Below are positions 37,862 through 47,297 of a stretch of 63,217 nucleotides of DNA, one piece after another; position 1 is the stretch's first letter, and each line of letters begins with the position of its first letter. The position numbers and the translations under genes are program-made. A model generated the notes under the pieces. It saw only the letters and a list, made by a program, of their open reading frames with translations. It was not told where the DNA came from and searched no databases. The DNA is from Parvibaculaceae bacterium (GTDB taxonomy: Bacteria; Pseudomonadota; Alphaproteobacteria; Parvibaculales; Parvibaculaceae), in the NCBI GenBank assembly GCA_029209985.1, contig JARGNZ010000017.1:1-63217 (forward strand), in the 5' to 3' direction.

Positions 37862-38812
37862 ATGAGCATGCGTATTGCCTTTATGGGCACCCCAGATTTT
37901 TCCGTTCCCATTTTGGCAGAAATCATCGCTGCCGGGCATGATGTTGTGGCTGTCTATAGCCAGCCGCCCCGTCAGGCAGGCCGAGGCATGGAACCAACAC
38001 CCACGCCCGTGCATAAATTTGCCAATGAAAATGGCATCGATGTGCGCACGCCGCTCAATTTCAAAGACCCGCAAGACCGGGCAGACTTTGCCGCTCTGGG
38101 GATCGACCTTGCCGTCGTGGTTGCCTACGGGTTGATCTTGCCCCAAGAAATGCTCGATGCGCCTGTGCACGGCTGCATCAATGTGCACGCCTCTTTGTTG
38201 CCTCGGTGGCGTGGGGCGGCCCCCATCCAGCGGGCAATCATGGCAGGCGACACAGAAACAGGCTGCATGATTATGCAAATGGAAGCAGGGTTAGACACAG
38301 GCCCCGTCCTCCTTGCGGAGCATGTCAGCATCGGGCCGGATACGACAGCCGCCCTTTTGCACGACGAGCTTTCCCAAGTGGGGGCCTCTATGATTACCCG
38401 CATTCTGCCCGCCATCGAACGGGGCGGGGTTGTGCCAACGCCTCAATCAGAAGAAGGCGTCACATACGCAGATAAAATTTATAAAGCTGAAACCCGGATT
38501 GACTGGACCCGTACCGCCGAGGATTTGGATTGCCACATTCGCGGTCTGTCACCTTTCCCTGGTGCATGGTGCGAAATCTCGCGCAAAGGCAAATCGGGTC
38601 CTGTTGTCGAGCGTCTCAAAATACTGTTGGCGCAACCCAAAGACAATCCAGAGGGTGCCGAACCCGGTTCTGTCATCAATAACAAGCTCACCATCGCGTG
38701 CGGCGAGGGCGCATTGCATTTGCGCGTGGTGCAACGGGCGGGCAAAGGCCCGGTCAACAGCCACGCCTTTTTACGCGGCTTCCCACTTGATACCGGCGAT
38801 AAGGTAGACTGA
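37862..38812 (+). CDS. fmt: Methionyl-tRNA formyltransferase Fmt
   Basis: A 316-residue enzyme that formylates initiator Met-tRNA using 10-formyl-tetrahydrofolate. Motifs: RIAFMGTPDFSVPIL, the folate and catalytic segment NVHASLLPRWRGAAPIQRAI, and GLDTGPVL. The C-terminal OB-fold domain carries IRGLSPFPGAWCE. truA begins 2 bases after its stop. Confidence 0.96.
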   Translation: MSMRIAFMGTPDFSVPILAEIIAAGHDVVAVYSQPPRQAGRGMEPTPTPVHKFANENGIDVRTPLNFKDPQDRADFAALGIDLAVVVAYGLILPQEMLDAPVHGCINVHASLLPRWRGAAPIQRAIMAGDTETGCMIMQMEAGLDTGPVLLAEHVSIGPDTTAALLHDELSQVGASMITRILPAIERGGVVPTPQSEEGVTYADKIYKAETRIDWTRTAEDLDCHIRGLSPFPGAWCEISRKGKSGPVVERLKILLAQPKDNPEGAEPGSVINNKLTIACGEGALHLRVVQRAGKGPVNSHAFLRGFPLDTGDKVD

Positions 38813-38814
38813 TC

Positions 38815-39624
38815 ATGCCGCGCTATCGCCTTGTCATAGAATATCACGGCGGCCCCTTCATTGGCTGGCAAAGCCAGCCGTGTGGCGGGGGGGTGCAAAA
38901 TGCAATCAGCGAGGCACTTGAAAAGTTCACCGGTGAAAAAGTCATCGCGTTTGGAGCCGGACGTACAGACGCGGGCGTACACGCCCTAGGTCAAGTTGCC
39001 CATATCGATTTGGCTAAGGATATGGAACCCTTTGCCATCATGAGTGCGTTTAATCACCACATTAAGCCGCACCCCATTACAATCCGCGATATAGAACGGG
39101 TCAGCGATAATTTTGACGCGCGTTTTTCTGCAACGCGGCGCTACTACCGCTACCGCATCATCAACCGGCGCAGCCCCCTCACCATCGATCACGGTTTGGC
39201 GTGGCAAGTGGTGCCAGAGTTAGATGCGGACGCGATGCACGAAGCCGCACAGTGCTTAGTGGGCCATCATGATTTCACCACGTTTCGTTCGGTGCAATGT
39301 CAGTCAAAAAGCCCGGTGAAAACATTAGACGCAATTGCGGTGGCTCGGTATGGCAATGAACTGGAAGTCACCTGCCATGCAAAATCATTCCTCCACAATC
39401 AAGTGCGTTCATTTGTAGGCTCGCTTAAATTAGTTGGTGTTGGTAAATGGAAAACTGCTGACCTTAAAGCGGCACTGGAAGCGAAAAGCAGGCCTGCGTG
39501 TGGTCCCGTGGCCCCGTCTGATGGGCTTTATCTATCTCAGGTAGATTATCTGCCTGCAGATGAAATTGAGCGCGTGGCAGAAAAGCTACGTGCCACTAAA
39601 GCTGCAAAGCTTGCCGACCAATAG
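38815..39624 (+). CDS. truA: tRNA pseudouridine synthase TruA
   Basis: A 269-residue enzyme that makes pseudouridine at positions 38-40 in the anticodon stem. The catalytic Asp lies in GAGRTDAGVHALGQVAH. Further motifs are RYYRYRIINR, the HHDFTTFRSVQCQSKSPVK segment and SFLHNQVRSFVGSLKLVG. It is third in the def-fmt-truA run. Its last 29 bases overlap the end of murI on the other strand. Confidence 0.96.
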   Translation: MPRYRLVIEYHGGPFIGWQSQPCGGGVQNAISEALEKFTGEKVIAFGAGRTDAGVHALGQVAHIDLAKDMEPFAIMSAFNHHIKPHPITIRDIERVSDNFDARFSATRRYYRYRIINRRSPLTIDHGLAWQVVPELDADAMHEAAQCLVGHHDFTTFRSVQCQSKSPVKTLDAIAVARYGNELEVTCHAKSFLHNQVRSFVGSLKLVGVGKWKTADLKAALEAKSRPACGPVAPSDGLYLSQVDYLPADEIERVAEKLRATKAAKLADQ

Positions 39625-40360
39625 CCTCAATATTTTCTGCGTGTAGGGTAGAGACCAAATTAATCTGGCCCGACCCCTCAATCGCTCCTACTTCTGTCAG
39701 CACCGCTTGTAATCTGCGGGCAATCGCGGGGGCAGGGTCAAGCCACTGCACGGGCCAAGGGGCTTGCGCTTCAAACCATTGGCGCAGAAACGGATAATGT
39801 GTGCATCCCAGCACAACAACATCAGTGCGCCTCTCGCCTTCCGTTTGAAAGCACGGCGCAATTTCTGACCGCACCAAATCGGGATCCACCGTATGGCCCG
39901 CCAACATAGCCTCGGCCATGGCCGCAAGGGTGGGGGCACCCACAAGGGTCACATGGGCATCAGGTGCATGGGCCGCAATCAGGTCATGGGTATAGTCGCG
40001 CTTCACGGTGCCCGGTGTGGCTAAAACCGAAATAAGCCCGCTTTGTGTGTCTTTGGCAGCAGGCTTAATCGCCGGTACGGTGCCCACAATGGGAATGTCT
40101 AACGCAGACCGCAGCGGATCCAATATCAACGTGGAGGCTGTGTTACAGGCAATCACAACACCGTCGGGCGCTCGGCGTTCAACTTCCCTAGAGACCAGTG
40201 CAACCAAGTGCTCGATTAAGGCATCTTCTTCCCAATCCCCATAAGGAAAGGCTGCCCGGTCGGCGATATAGTCGCACTCTAATGTAGGCAAAAGGCGCGT
40301 GATTTCCCGCAGTACCGAAAGCCCCCCCAGCCCAGAATCCAATGTCAGCACACGTGTCAT
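39596..40360 (-). CDS. murI: Glutamate racemase MurI
   Basis: A 254-residue racemase that supplies D-glutamate for peptidoglycan. Both catalytic cysteines are present, in IACNTAST and GCTHYPFL, with DSGLGGLSVLRE at the N-terminus and the PYG of AFPYGD. It ends inside the 3' end of truA. It follows the membrane-protein gene by 9 bases, so it may belong to the dapD-dapE leftward run. Confidence 0.93.
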   Translation of the reverse strand: MTRVLTLDSGLGGLSVLREITRLLPTLECDYIADRAAFPYGDWEEDALIEHLVALVSREVERRAPDGVVIACNTASTLILDPLRSALDIPIVGTVPAIKPAAKDTQSGLISVLATPGTVKRDYTHDLIAAHAPDAHVTLVGAPTLAAMAEAMLAGHTVDPDLVRSEIAPCFQTEGERRTDVVVLGCTHYPFLRQWFEAQAPWPVQWLDPAPAIARRLQAVLTEVGAIEGSGQINLVSTLHAENIEAIGRQALQL

Positions 40361-40369
40361 GAAAAGCCT

Positions 40370-40975
40370 TTATATGCTGAGGCCGAAGAGAGAATCGGAG
40401 AGCCAGCTTACAAAAAAGCCAGAGGCCAGAATAAGCGCAACCAATTCGATAGCGATAAGCCAATCACACTGCAGGGCAATTTTCGTAAGCTTCCAAAGAA
40501 ACCACAAGCTGCCAAGCTGCAAAAAGACAGAAAGCAAAACCACTGTCGTGTCTTCAGCTAAGCCGAGTAAATAAAGCAGATAGATCGGCGCGAAAATTAG
40601 CGTTAATGCCAAAGAAGACCAATTAATGGCAATAATATAGGGCGCGAACCGATTGGATATTTTGAGGTGCCCAGAAACCAGCATGACCAAGAGGGGGAAG
40701 AGCGCCCACTGCATGGCCTCTCCCAATACCCGTGCAGTGGTATATGTCAGCGAGGGAACATTGGTATATTCGCGGGTAAAAGCGATCTCCCATTGCACAT
40801 GCGCCATCACAATGTAGATCGGCAGAGCAAAGAAAAATACGAAGAAAGACCGAAAGAACGCCTCACTATCTTGTTGGAAATAGTCCATTGGGTCGCGTGA
40901 GGTCTCAGAGGTTTGGAAGAGGACCAACCAAAGACCGTTCATCGCTGCTCTGACTTCCGCACTACCCGGCAACAT
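40370..40975 (-). CDS. Uncharacterised membrane protein downstream of dapE
   Basis: A 201-residue hydrophobic protein with about five transmembrane segments: around residues 36-58 (FFVFFFALPIYIVMA), 80-100, 112-135 (YIIAINWSSLALTLIFAPIY), 140-165 and 175-195. I do not recognise the family. The ATG (40975) follows the dapE TAA by a single T, so translation is probably coupled. The only early cytoplasmic landmark is an acidic stretch (DYFQQDSEAF). Co-transcription with dapD, dapE and murI hints at a cell-envelope role, but that is inference. Confidence 0.75.
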   Translation of the reverse strand: MLPGSAEVRAAMNGLWLVLFQTSETSRDPMDYFQQDSEAFFRSFFVFFFALPIYIVMAHVQWEIAFTREYTNVPSLTYTTARVLGEAMQWALFPLLVMLVSGHLKISNRFAPYIIAINWSSLALTLIFAPIYLLYLLGLAEDTTVVLLSVFLQLGSLWFLWKLTKIALQCDWLIAIELVALILASGFFVSWLSDSLFGLSI

Positions 40976-40976
40976 A

Positions 40977-42149
40977 TTATACCTCGAAATATCCTCGGAG
41001 CACGGCTTCGTAAATATCAGTGAGCTTAAAAATGTCGTCAACCTTGGCGTGCTCATCCACCTTGTGCATAGATTGACTGACCAACCCAAACTCTACAACC
41101 CGCGCATAGTTTTTGATAAACCGCGCATCAGACGTGCCGCCGCTGGTGGAAAGTTCTGGGGTGGCTCCCGTCGTTTTTTCAATCGCACGGGTAAGCAGGT
41201 CTGTCAGTACCCCCGGTTCGGTATGAAAGGCATCCCCGCTTTTGACCATTTTCAACTCATAAGCCCCACCCAATTCACGGGTCACATCGTCAAGCAAGCT
41301 GCGGATTGTGGTTTCTAATCCTTCGGCTGTTTGGGTGTCGTTGAAGCGGATATTGTAATGCGCGGTGGCTTTCGCCGGGATCACATTTGTTGTCGTGGCC
41401 CCCACGTCAATCGTAGTGAATTCCAGATTGGTTGGTTGAAAGTGTTCCGTGCCTTCATCAAAGGCGAAGCTAGACAGCCGGTCAGCCATCCGCGCCATAA
41501 TGGGCACAGGGTTTTTCGCTAAATGCGGGTAGGCGATATGGCCTTGGGCGCCCAAGACGGTGAGCCAACCGTTCACCGATCCACGCCGTCCAATTTTGAC
41601 CATCTCCCCAAGCTGGGTCGGGTTGGTCGGTTCCCCCACAAGGCAATCATCAATCGTTTGGCCTTGGTCTGCGAGCCACTCAAGCATCTTGATGGTGCCA
41701 TTGATGGCGGGGCCTTCTTCGTCTCCGGTAATAAGCAAGCTGATGGAGCCGGGCAGAGGGCCATGGGGGCTTAAGCGGGAGACAGCCGCAATAAAGCAGC
41801 CGATGGAGCCTTTCATGTCGGTGGCGCCGCGCCCAAAGAGGGTGCCGTCGCGCACTTCTGCACCGAATGGATCAACGCTCCAGCCATCCACATCGCCCAC
41901 AGGGACAACATCTGTGTGGCCAGCAAAACAGAAATGAGGGGCCTGGGTGCCTAAGCGCGCATAGAGATTATCGACATCAGGGGTGTCGGGAGCGCTAAAG
42001 GGAAGGCGGGTGCAGACAAAGCCAAGTTGGGTCAGCCAGTCTTGCAAGGTGTCGAGTGCGCCCCCTTCAAGAGGGGTGACACTGGGACATTGAATGAGTT
42101 TTTGAGCCAGGTCGAGCGGGTCGAAGGGCTTTGGAGAAGTTTCGGTCAT
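40977..42149 (-). CDS. dapE: Succinyl-diaminopimelate desuccinylase DapE
   Basis: A 390-residue M20 zinc amidohydrolase that converts N-succinyl-LL-DAP to LL-DAP for lysine and peptidoglycan. Motifs: FAGHTDVVPVGD (His and Asp ligands), RGATDMKGSIGCF, ITGDEEGPAINGT (catalytic and bridging Glu), and the dimerisation domain. LSTSGGTSDARFIK near the C-terminus is typical. ATG 42149 (MTETS) fits family N-termini, though an ATG-like start 9 codons earlier is possible. It follows dapD by 35 bases. Confidence 0.94.
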   Translation of the reverse strand: MTETSPKPFDPLDLAQKLIQCPSVTPLEGGALDTLQDWLTQLGFVCTRLPFSAPDTPDVDNLYARLGTQAPHFCFAGHTDVVPVGDVDGWSVDPFGAEVRDGTLFGRGATDMKGSIGCFIAAVSRLSPHGPLPGSISLLITGDEEGPAINGTIKMLEWLADQGQTIDDCLVGEPTNPTQLGEMVKIGRRGSVNGWLTVLGAQGHIAYPHLAKNPVPIMARMADRLSSFAFDEGTEHFQPTNLEFTTIDVGATTTNVIPAKATAHYNIRFNDTQTAEGLETTIRSLLDDVTRELGGAYELKMVKSGDAFHTEPGVLTDLLTRAIEKTTGATPELSTSGGTSDARFIKNYARVVEFGLVSQSMHKVDEHAKVDDIFKLTDIYEAVLRGYFEV

Positions 42150-42184
42150 CTTACCGATGTACCTCCCCAAAGCCATTTGGTCAA

Positions 42185-43030
42185 TTAGTCACGTAGAAGA
42201 TCGTTCACAGATGTCTTCGCGCGGGTGCGTTCATCCACTGTTTTCACAATCACAGCGCAAGACAGGCTTGGCATCACAGTGCCATCTTCGCGGGTTGCCC
42301 CCGGCAGTGCACCCGGCACCACAACAGAATAAGCCGGCACTTCACCGATATGAACTTGGCCGGTTGCCCGGTCCACAATTTTTGTAGAGGAAGTGATGAA
42401 AACGCCCATGGAGAGAACCGCCCCTTCACGTACGACAACACCCTCAGCCACTTCAGAGCGGGCACCAATGAAGCAATTATCTTCAATAATGACAGGGCCA
42501 GCCTGCAACGGCTCCAGCACGCCGCCAATCCCGGCACCGCCGGAAATATGCACATTCTTACCAATTTGGGCGCAGGAGCCAACGGTGGCCCACGCATCGA
42601 CCATGCTGCCGCTGTCGACATAGGCCCCAAGGTTTACGAAAGAAGGCATCAACACAACGCCCGGTGCGATATAGGCCGAGCGGCGCACAACACAGTTAGG
42701 AACTGCGCGGAAGCCTGCAGCGGAAAATTCTTGTGCGCCCCAGCCTTCAAATTTGGACGGGACTTTGTCCCACCAAACAGAGTTTTCACCGGGGCCACCG
42801 TTGATGGTGGTCATGTCATTGAGACGGAAAGAAAGCAGAACCGCCTTTTTGAGCCATTGGTTGACGACCCAGTCCCCGTCAACCTTTTCGGCCACGCGGC
42901 GTTGGCCTGTGTCGAGCAGGTTGAGTGCTTCTTCTACAGCGTCGCGCGGTGCGCCTGTTGTTTTTGTGTTGATAGTGTCGATGGCATCAAATGCGGCTTC
43001 AACGGCGGCTTGTAGATCTGCGTGTGACAT
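42185..43030 (-). CDS. dapD: Tetrahydrodipicolinate N-succinyltransferase DapD
   Basis: A 281-residue left-handed beta-helix succinyltransferase of the lysine/DAP pathway. The hexapeptide repeats are obvious: [33 protein letters not shown] and [19 protein letters not shown]. The N-terminal alpha domain has [14 protein letters not shown] 43030 has AAGGACCAAAAC upstream and gives the usual MSHADLQ start. Head of the dapD-dapE operon. Confidence 0.95.
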   Translation of the reverse strand: MSHADLQAAVEAAFDAIDTINTKTTGAPRDAVEEALNLLDTGQRRVAEKVDGDWVVNQWLKKAVLLSFRLNDMTTINGGPGENSVWWDKVPSKFEGWGAQEFSAAGFRAVPNCVVRRSAYIAPGVVLMPSFVNLGAYVDSGSMVDAWATVGSCAQIGKNVHISGGAGIGGVLEPLQAGPVIIEDNCFIGARSEVAEGVVVREGAVLSMGVFITSSTKIVDRATGQVHIGEVPAYSVVVPGALPGATREDGTVMPSLSCAVIVKTVDERTRAKTSVNDLLRD

Positions 43031-43123
43031 GTTTTGGTCCTTCTTGGAGGTTGCCGGGCAAGATAACCTGCCCCCCTCCCATGTCAATGTGCCATCGAGC
43101 ATTGCTGACGATTTGCTGAAAAT

Positions 43124-43139
43124 CCGCCGGTTTCGGCGG
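43124..43139 (-). terminator. Hairpin terminator after the HAD gene
   Basis: Read on the minus strand, CCGCCG-AAAC-CGGCGG is followed by ATTTTC, 10 bases after the nucleotidase stop. The stem is perfect but the T run is short. It would insulate dapD from upstream transcription. Confidence 0.6.
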
Positions 43140-43148
43140 GGTTTGACC

Positions 43149-43877
43149 CTATAAAGCGTTCAAGAAACCCACCAGTTCGTCCGTCACATGGTGCACGTGG
43201 TCGCCTTGGGCTCCCTCATGGGCCAATTGTTGATGCCGTTCATCCCCGTTGACCTCAGGCCGCACCCATACAGTCGCCATGCCCAGCGCGTGGGGCGCCA
43301 TCAAATTGCGGGCAATGTCTTCAAACATCACCGCCCGTTTAGGGTCAATTCCGGCATGTTCCAGAAACAAGTCATAGGCAATGGCTTGTGGTTTTGGCTG
43401 ATACTCGGCCGCGACAATATCAAACACCGTATCAAAATGATGGTCGATCCCAAGTTGCCGAGTCACATTTTCTGCGTGGGCCACGGTGCCATTGGTGAAA
43501 ATGACTTTGCGCCCCGGCAGGGCAGCTAAAGCGGTATCCAGTGCCGCATCTGCAGCCATATGGGAGACATCAATCTTGTGCACAAAGTCCAAAAACGGTG
43601 CCGGGTCCATATCGTAGACCGTCATCAACCCATTCAAGGTCGTGCCATGGTTAACGTAAAAATCTTTCTGAATTTTCCGCGCGGCCACAGGGTTCAGTTT
43701 CAGGTAGTCCGCAATAAACGCCGTCATCAACTTATCGACTTGCGCAAATAAATTGCAGTGAGACGGATACAGCGTGTTGTCCAAATCAAACACCCACGTA
43801 TCAATATGCGCCCAGTCTTTCCCCACCTTTTGGGATTGAGGAGCTGACCGGTCACGCGGGGCGGGGGAGTGCGTCAT
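43149..43877 (-). CDS. Pyrimidine 5'-nucleotidase, HAD-IA family
   Basis: A 242-residue HAD hydrolase of the pyrimidine 5'-nucleotidase (SDT1-like) type. Motif I is [14 protein letters not shown] with the nucleophile Asp, motif II is [14 protein letters not shown], and motif III/IV is PKPQAIAYD... MFEDIARNL. The cap region includes [10 protein letters not shown]. It probably removes phosphate from UMP or CMP. ATG 43877 was preferred to an upstream TTG. Its place beside dapD is common in Alphaproteobacteria. Confidence 0.9.
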   Translation of the reverse strand: MTHSPAPRDRSAPQSQKVGKDWAHIDTWVFDLDNTLYPSHCNLFAQVDKLMTAFIADYLKLNPVAARKIQKDFYVNHGTTLNGLMTVYDMDPAPFLDFVHKIDVSHMAADAALDTALAALPGRKVIFTNGTVAHAENVTRQLGIDHHFDTVFDIVAAEYQPKPQAIAYDLFLEHAGIDPKRAVMFEDIARNLMAPHALGMATVWVRPEVNGDERHQQLAHEGAQGDHVHHVTDELVGFLNAL

Positions 43878-43918
43878 GAATATTGAACTTCCGTCACAAA
43901 CTAAAAACACGAGATTGC

Positions 43919-43959
43919 GGAGCCACGCTTAGGCTCCACGCTGAAGATTTCACCTTCAG
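43919..43959 (+). other. Two tandem short hairpins upstream of the GGDEF gene
   Basis: GGAGCC-ACGCTTA-GGCTCC (43919-43937) and CTGAAG-ATTTCAC-CTTCAG (43941-43959) are two perfect 6-pair stems with 7-base loops separated by 3 bases. They lie in the divergent region between the nucleotidase and the diguanylate cyclase gene, and could be part of an RNA leader or a binding site. They fit no riboswitch family I know. Confidence 0.45.
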
Positions 43960-44163
43960 GGAAGATGACCTAAGTGCGCAAGACCAGCAACCTTTCTTAG
44001 AGAGAATTATCTATGAAGATATAAAATTTGGCGGGTTTCCAACGTTCTCCTCTCGAAAAGAACAGGTTTTAGTAACCAGCAACTTTAAACTTACATTAAA
44101 GCGCTAGCTGTAGTGTGAAGTCGCCCAGAAAGGGCATTAAGGGTGCAGAAGGAGGGGGCTATT

Positions 44164-46014
44164 GTGTCAGCACTGACAAAAGCAGGGAAGTTGCGCAACA
44201 AAAGCGATCAACATTCCGAGGCGATATCTGCACTGCAAGCAGATTGGCAGGGCTTTGACGCCGAGGGTGTTTTAAGCAGCTACCAAGGGCCAGCTCTTCT
44301 ACTTTCTGAAACCGGTGCCATTGAACGCGCCAACGCCATCGCAGCCTATAATTCGGTGCTATGCGGATTGGGCGTAATTGAGCTTCTCGCCGACTTGCCT
44401 CTTATCTTGGAGAGCCACGCAGCCCTCACCAAACGCATCACCTTGCAGCAGGACCATGAGCGCAAACACGTTTATGACATAACGCTCCTCCCTGCCTTGT
44501 CCATCTCTCAAGCCGCCCCGCGTATTTTGATGCTGGCGCGTGATGTCAGTGTGGATGCCAATCTCATTGAAGCCCTCACCCACAGCCGGTCCCTGTTCAA
44601 AGACTTGGCCCAGTGCACGTCTGATTTCATGTGGGAAATTGACAGTAGTAATCGCTTTTCTTACGTCAGCCCGCCTGAGACCCTCGGATACGAAGCGTCT
44701 GACTTGTTGGGATGCTCGCCGGAAATGCTCGCAGCCTCTCCTGCCATGGCAGAAGCAATCCAGTCGTCATTTGCCTCTCGCCGGGCTGTGCAGGAAGAAG
44801 AAATTTGGATACGCAGTGCCCACGGTAAAGAACTGTGCCTTCGCTATAGCGCCAGACCCGTATTTGATTTGGAAAATAATTTGATCGGCGCACGCGGTGT
44901 TGGCCGCGATGTGACCGAAGAGAAGCTGAAAGAGCGTGAAACCCAAGCAGTGCGTCGCCGGGATGATTTGATCGCAGCGATCGCCCACGCCACCCAGCGC
45001 GCCACGACCCCGGTTTCAATGTTAGAAGAAGCCGCCAAAGAGCTTGCCCACGCCTTAGAGGCGCATTCTGTTTGGATCGAGGACACCAGCCAAAATGTGG
45101 CCCCCATCAGTTGGACGGGAGGCAACGGCGCGCCCCAAGAAGCCATGGTGCACGAGTTTCTGGACTTATTGTCTGGTGATCTGAGCCAGCGGCCTGTGTT
45201 GGTTCAAAGATACGGCCAAGTCAATCTGGTGTTCCAAACATGCTACAATGGTGCCGTAAATGGCCGCGTGTGCATGTGCTTGCCAGAGGCCAACGACGAC
45301 ATCATTGACTTGATAGAGCCCGTCGCAGATCACTTGGCAATTACACTGGCGCAAGGCGCACAGCTTGCCGAACTGAACCGCTTTTCAAATACCGATGACT
45401 TAACAGGCTTGCTCAACCGCCGAGCGTTTTACCGCATTGGCCAAGAGTTGATTTTAAGGCCCGATTGGTCTGGTGCGTTTCTCTATATCGATGTCGATAA
45501 TTTCAAAGCACTCAACGACACCGCAGGCCATCGAGCCGGTGACACATTGCTGCAAAAACTTGCCGCAATCTTAAACCGGGGTAGCTCAAGTGCTGCCCAT
45601 GCGGTGCGCTTAGGGGGCGACGAGTTTGGCGTTCTTGTCGAAGGCATGGACGGCAAACAGGCGAGCGCCTTTGCCACCCGTATTCTGGTGGCATTTGAAA
45701 AAGTCGTTCACAACATGCCCGAAGCCACCCCTCAGCTTGGTTTGTCCATCGGCATTGTCGAGCATGAAAGCAATCTGCATATTGAAGCGTCCCTAGAGAG
45801 TGACGGTGAAGAGGCCCTCAAAACGCTCATCGCTCAAGCCGATGCCGCCCTCTATCATGTGAAGCACGGTGACAAAGGCGGCTGGCACCTCGCGTCAAAA
45901 GAAACGCTAAGTCAGAAAATCTCTGCCGACACAAAAATCAAAATCACTACAACTGCCCAGCAGTCTGAAAAAGAACACGCCGACGCTAACTTCCAAGGTG
46001 GAGGCGTGCTGTAA
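44164..46014 (+). CDS. PAS-GGDEF diguanylate cyclase
   Basis: A 616-residue signalling protein. Order: an uncertain N-terminal sensor-like region (1-130), a PAS domain (about 140-265; FMWEIDSSNRFSYVSPPETL), a weak GAF-like region (about 275-400), and a GGDEF domain (about 410-580) with DDLTGLLNRRAFYRIG and an intact RLGGDEFGVLVEG. The RxxD inhibitory site five residues before GGDEF is absent. It should make cyclic di-GMP from GTP. GTG 44164 has AAGGAGGGGG just upstream. An earlier in-frame GTG at 44143 has no such site. Its TAA overlaps the ATG of the DUF2336 gene. Confidence 0.9.
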   Translation: MSALTKAGKLRNKSDQHSEAISALQADWQGFDAEGVLSSYQGPALLLSETGAIERANAIAAYNSVLCGLGVIELLADLPLILESHAALTKRITLQQDHERKHVYDITLLPALSISQAAPRILMLARDVSVDANLIEALTHSRSLFKDLAQCTSDFMWEIDSSNRFSYVSPPETLGYEASDLLGCSPEMLAASPAMAEAIQSSFASRRAVQEEEIWIRSAHGKELCLRYSARPVFDLENNLIGARGVGRDVTEEKLKERETQAVRRRDDLIAAIAHATQRATTPVSMLEEAAKELAHALEAHSVWIEDTSQNVAPISWTGGNGAPQEAMVHEFLDLLSGDLSQRPVLVQRYGQVNLVFQTCYNGAVNGRVCMCLPEANDDIIDLIEPVADHLAITLAQGAQLAELNRFSNTDDLTGLLNRRAFYRIGQELILRPDWSGAFLYIDVDNFKALNDTAGHRAGDTLLQKLAAILNRGSSSAAHAVRLGGDEFGVLVEGMDGKQASAFATRILVAFEKVVHNMPEATPQLGLSIGIVEHESNLHIEASLESDGEEALKTLIAQADAALYHVKHGDKGGWHLASKETLSQKISADTKIKITTTAQQSEKEHADANFQGGGVL

Positions 46015-47276
46015 TGTTCCAATCCATAAAAAAAATCTTCGGGGGTTCTGGCCATCGGCTCAATGAAGACCTCTCATATGGCGAGGCATTTAAGGCATTA
46101 GAGTCTCAGGCCAAACGCTCCCGTGCCGAACTGGCAGAACGCATCGATACACCGCCAGAGATGCTGTATTATCTGGCCAGTGATGAAAAGGCAGACATTC
46201 GTAAGAAGGTCGCCCAAAATGCGGCCACGCCGATGCAGGCCAACGAATTGCTTGTCGAAGATCCCGCCGATGAGGTGCGTACCGAACTGGCCCGTAAAAT
46301 TGCGCGGCTGTTGCCAGATATGCAAACCCAAGAACGCGATGTCATACGAGAGCGGGCGCTTTCTATGTTGCAGCGTTTGGCTGACGACAAAATGACAAAT
46401 GTGCGTGCCGCTCTTTCAGACACGCTCAAAGACTCCGACCTCATACCGCGTTCGTTAGCACAAAAGCTGGCTAAAGATGGCAGCAGCATTGTGTGCTTAC
46501 CGGTGTTGGAATATTCCCCATTGCTTTCTGATGATGATCTTATTGAAGTCATCGCAGGCAGCACGGCAGAAGGGGCGATTGAGAAAGTCGCTCGCCGAGA
46601 AAATGTCTCTCCCAATGTTTCAGAAGCAGTGGCCGCATCCTTAGATGTGGCAGCGATCGCCGCGCTGCTGGTCAACAAAAATGCTCAAATGCGCGAAGAG
46701 ACCTTAGACAAAATTATCGATCAAGCCGAAACCGTGGAAGGGTTGCATCAACCGCTTGTGTTGAAAAGCGATCTCTCGTTACGCGCGGTGCGTCGTATCA
46801 GCTCCTTTGTAGTACGGGCGTTGGTTGAGCAGCTTGCAGAGCGCAATGATTTGCCACCAGAGGTGAAAAACCATCTGCAAAAACAAATTGAATTTAAGCT
46901 AGATGAAGAAACCGATGTCGATCATTTGGGTACGGATGTGAAATCCTTGAAAAAGGAATTCGACAAAAATGGACTGACCGAAGAGCAATTGGTTCAAATC
47001 GCTCAAAAGGGCAACGCGACCCTTATTGCCTATGCGCTACATCTGATCACCAAAATAGCAGAAAAGAAGATTGCCCGGATATTGGAAACAGAAAGCGCGG
47101 AAGGTCTGGTGTCGCTGTGTTGGCACGCCAACTTTGCCATGCGGTCAGCCCATGAATTGCAAAAAGGGTTACACTTCAAAGCAGATAAAATTCTTCTGCC
47201 CCGCGCTGGGTTCGACTTTCCCTTGAGCGAAGCAGACATGAAGTGGCAAGTCGAGTATTTCCAACTCGAAACCTAA
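46014..47276 (+). CDS. DUF2336 domain-containing protein
   Basis: A 420-residue soluble, mostly helical protein with the DUF2336 region (about 150-350), built of HEAT-like repeats: TPPEMLYYLASDEKADIRKK, TNVRAALSDTL, LLSDDDLIEVI. It has no membrane segment or signal. DUF2336 proteins are typical of Alphaproteobacteria and often sit near signalling or flagellar genes, but no activity is known to me. The start overlaps the upstream GGDEF stop (TAATG), so the pair is co-translated and may be functionally linked. Confidence 0.85.
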   Translation: MFQSIKKIFGGSGHRLNEDLSYGEAFKALESQAKRSRAELAERIDTPPEMLYYLASDEKADIRKKVAQNAATPMQANELLVEDPADEVRTELARKIARLLPDMQTQERDVIRERALSMLQRLADDKMTNVRAALSDTLKDSDLIPRSLAQKLAKDGSSIVCLPVLEYSPLLSDDDLIEVIAGSTAEGAIEKVARRENVSPNVSEAVAASLDVAAIAALLVNKNAQMREETLDKIIDQAETVEGLHQPLVLKSDLSLRAVRRISSFVVRALVEQLAERNDLPPEVKNHLQKQIEFKLDEETDVDHLGTDVKSLKKEFDKNGLTEEQLVQIAQKGNATLIAYALHLITKIAEKKIARILETESAEGLVSLCWHANFAMRSAHELQKGLHFKADKILLPRAGFDFPLSEADMKWQVEYFQLET

Positions 47277-47297
47277 CGCCCTATCGCTTTGGGAAAA

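Noticed and set aside
43883-44107. Open frame before the GGDEF gene
   Set aside because: TTG start, no ribosome binding site, and it runs through the twin hairpins. No recognisable domain.
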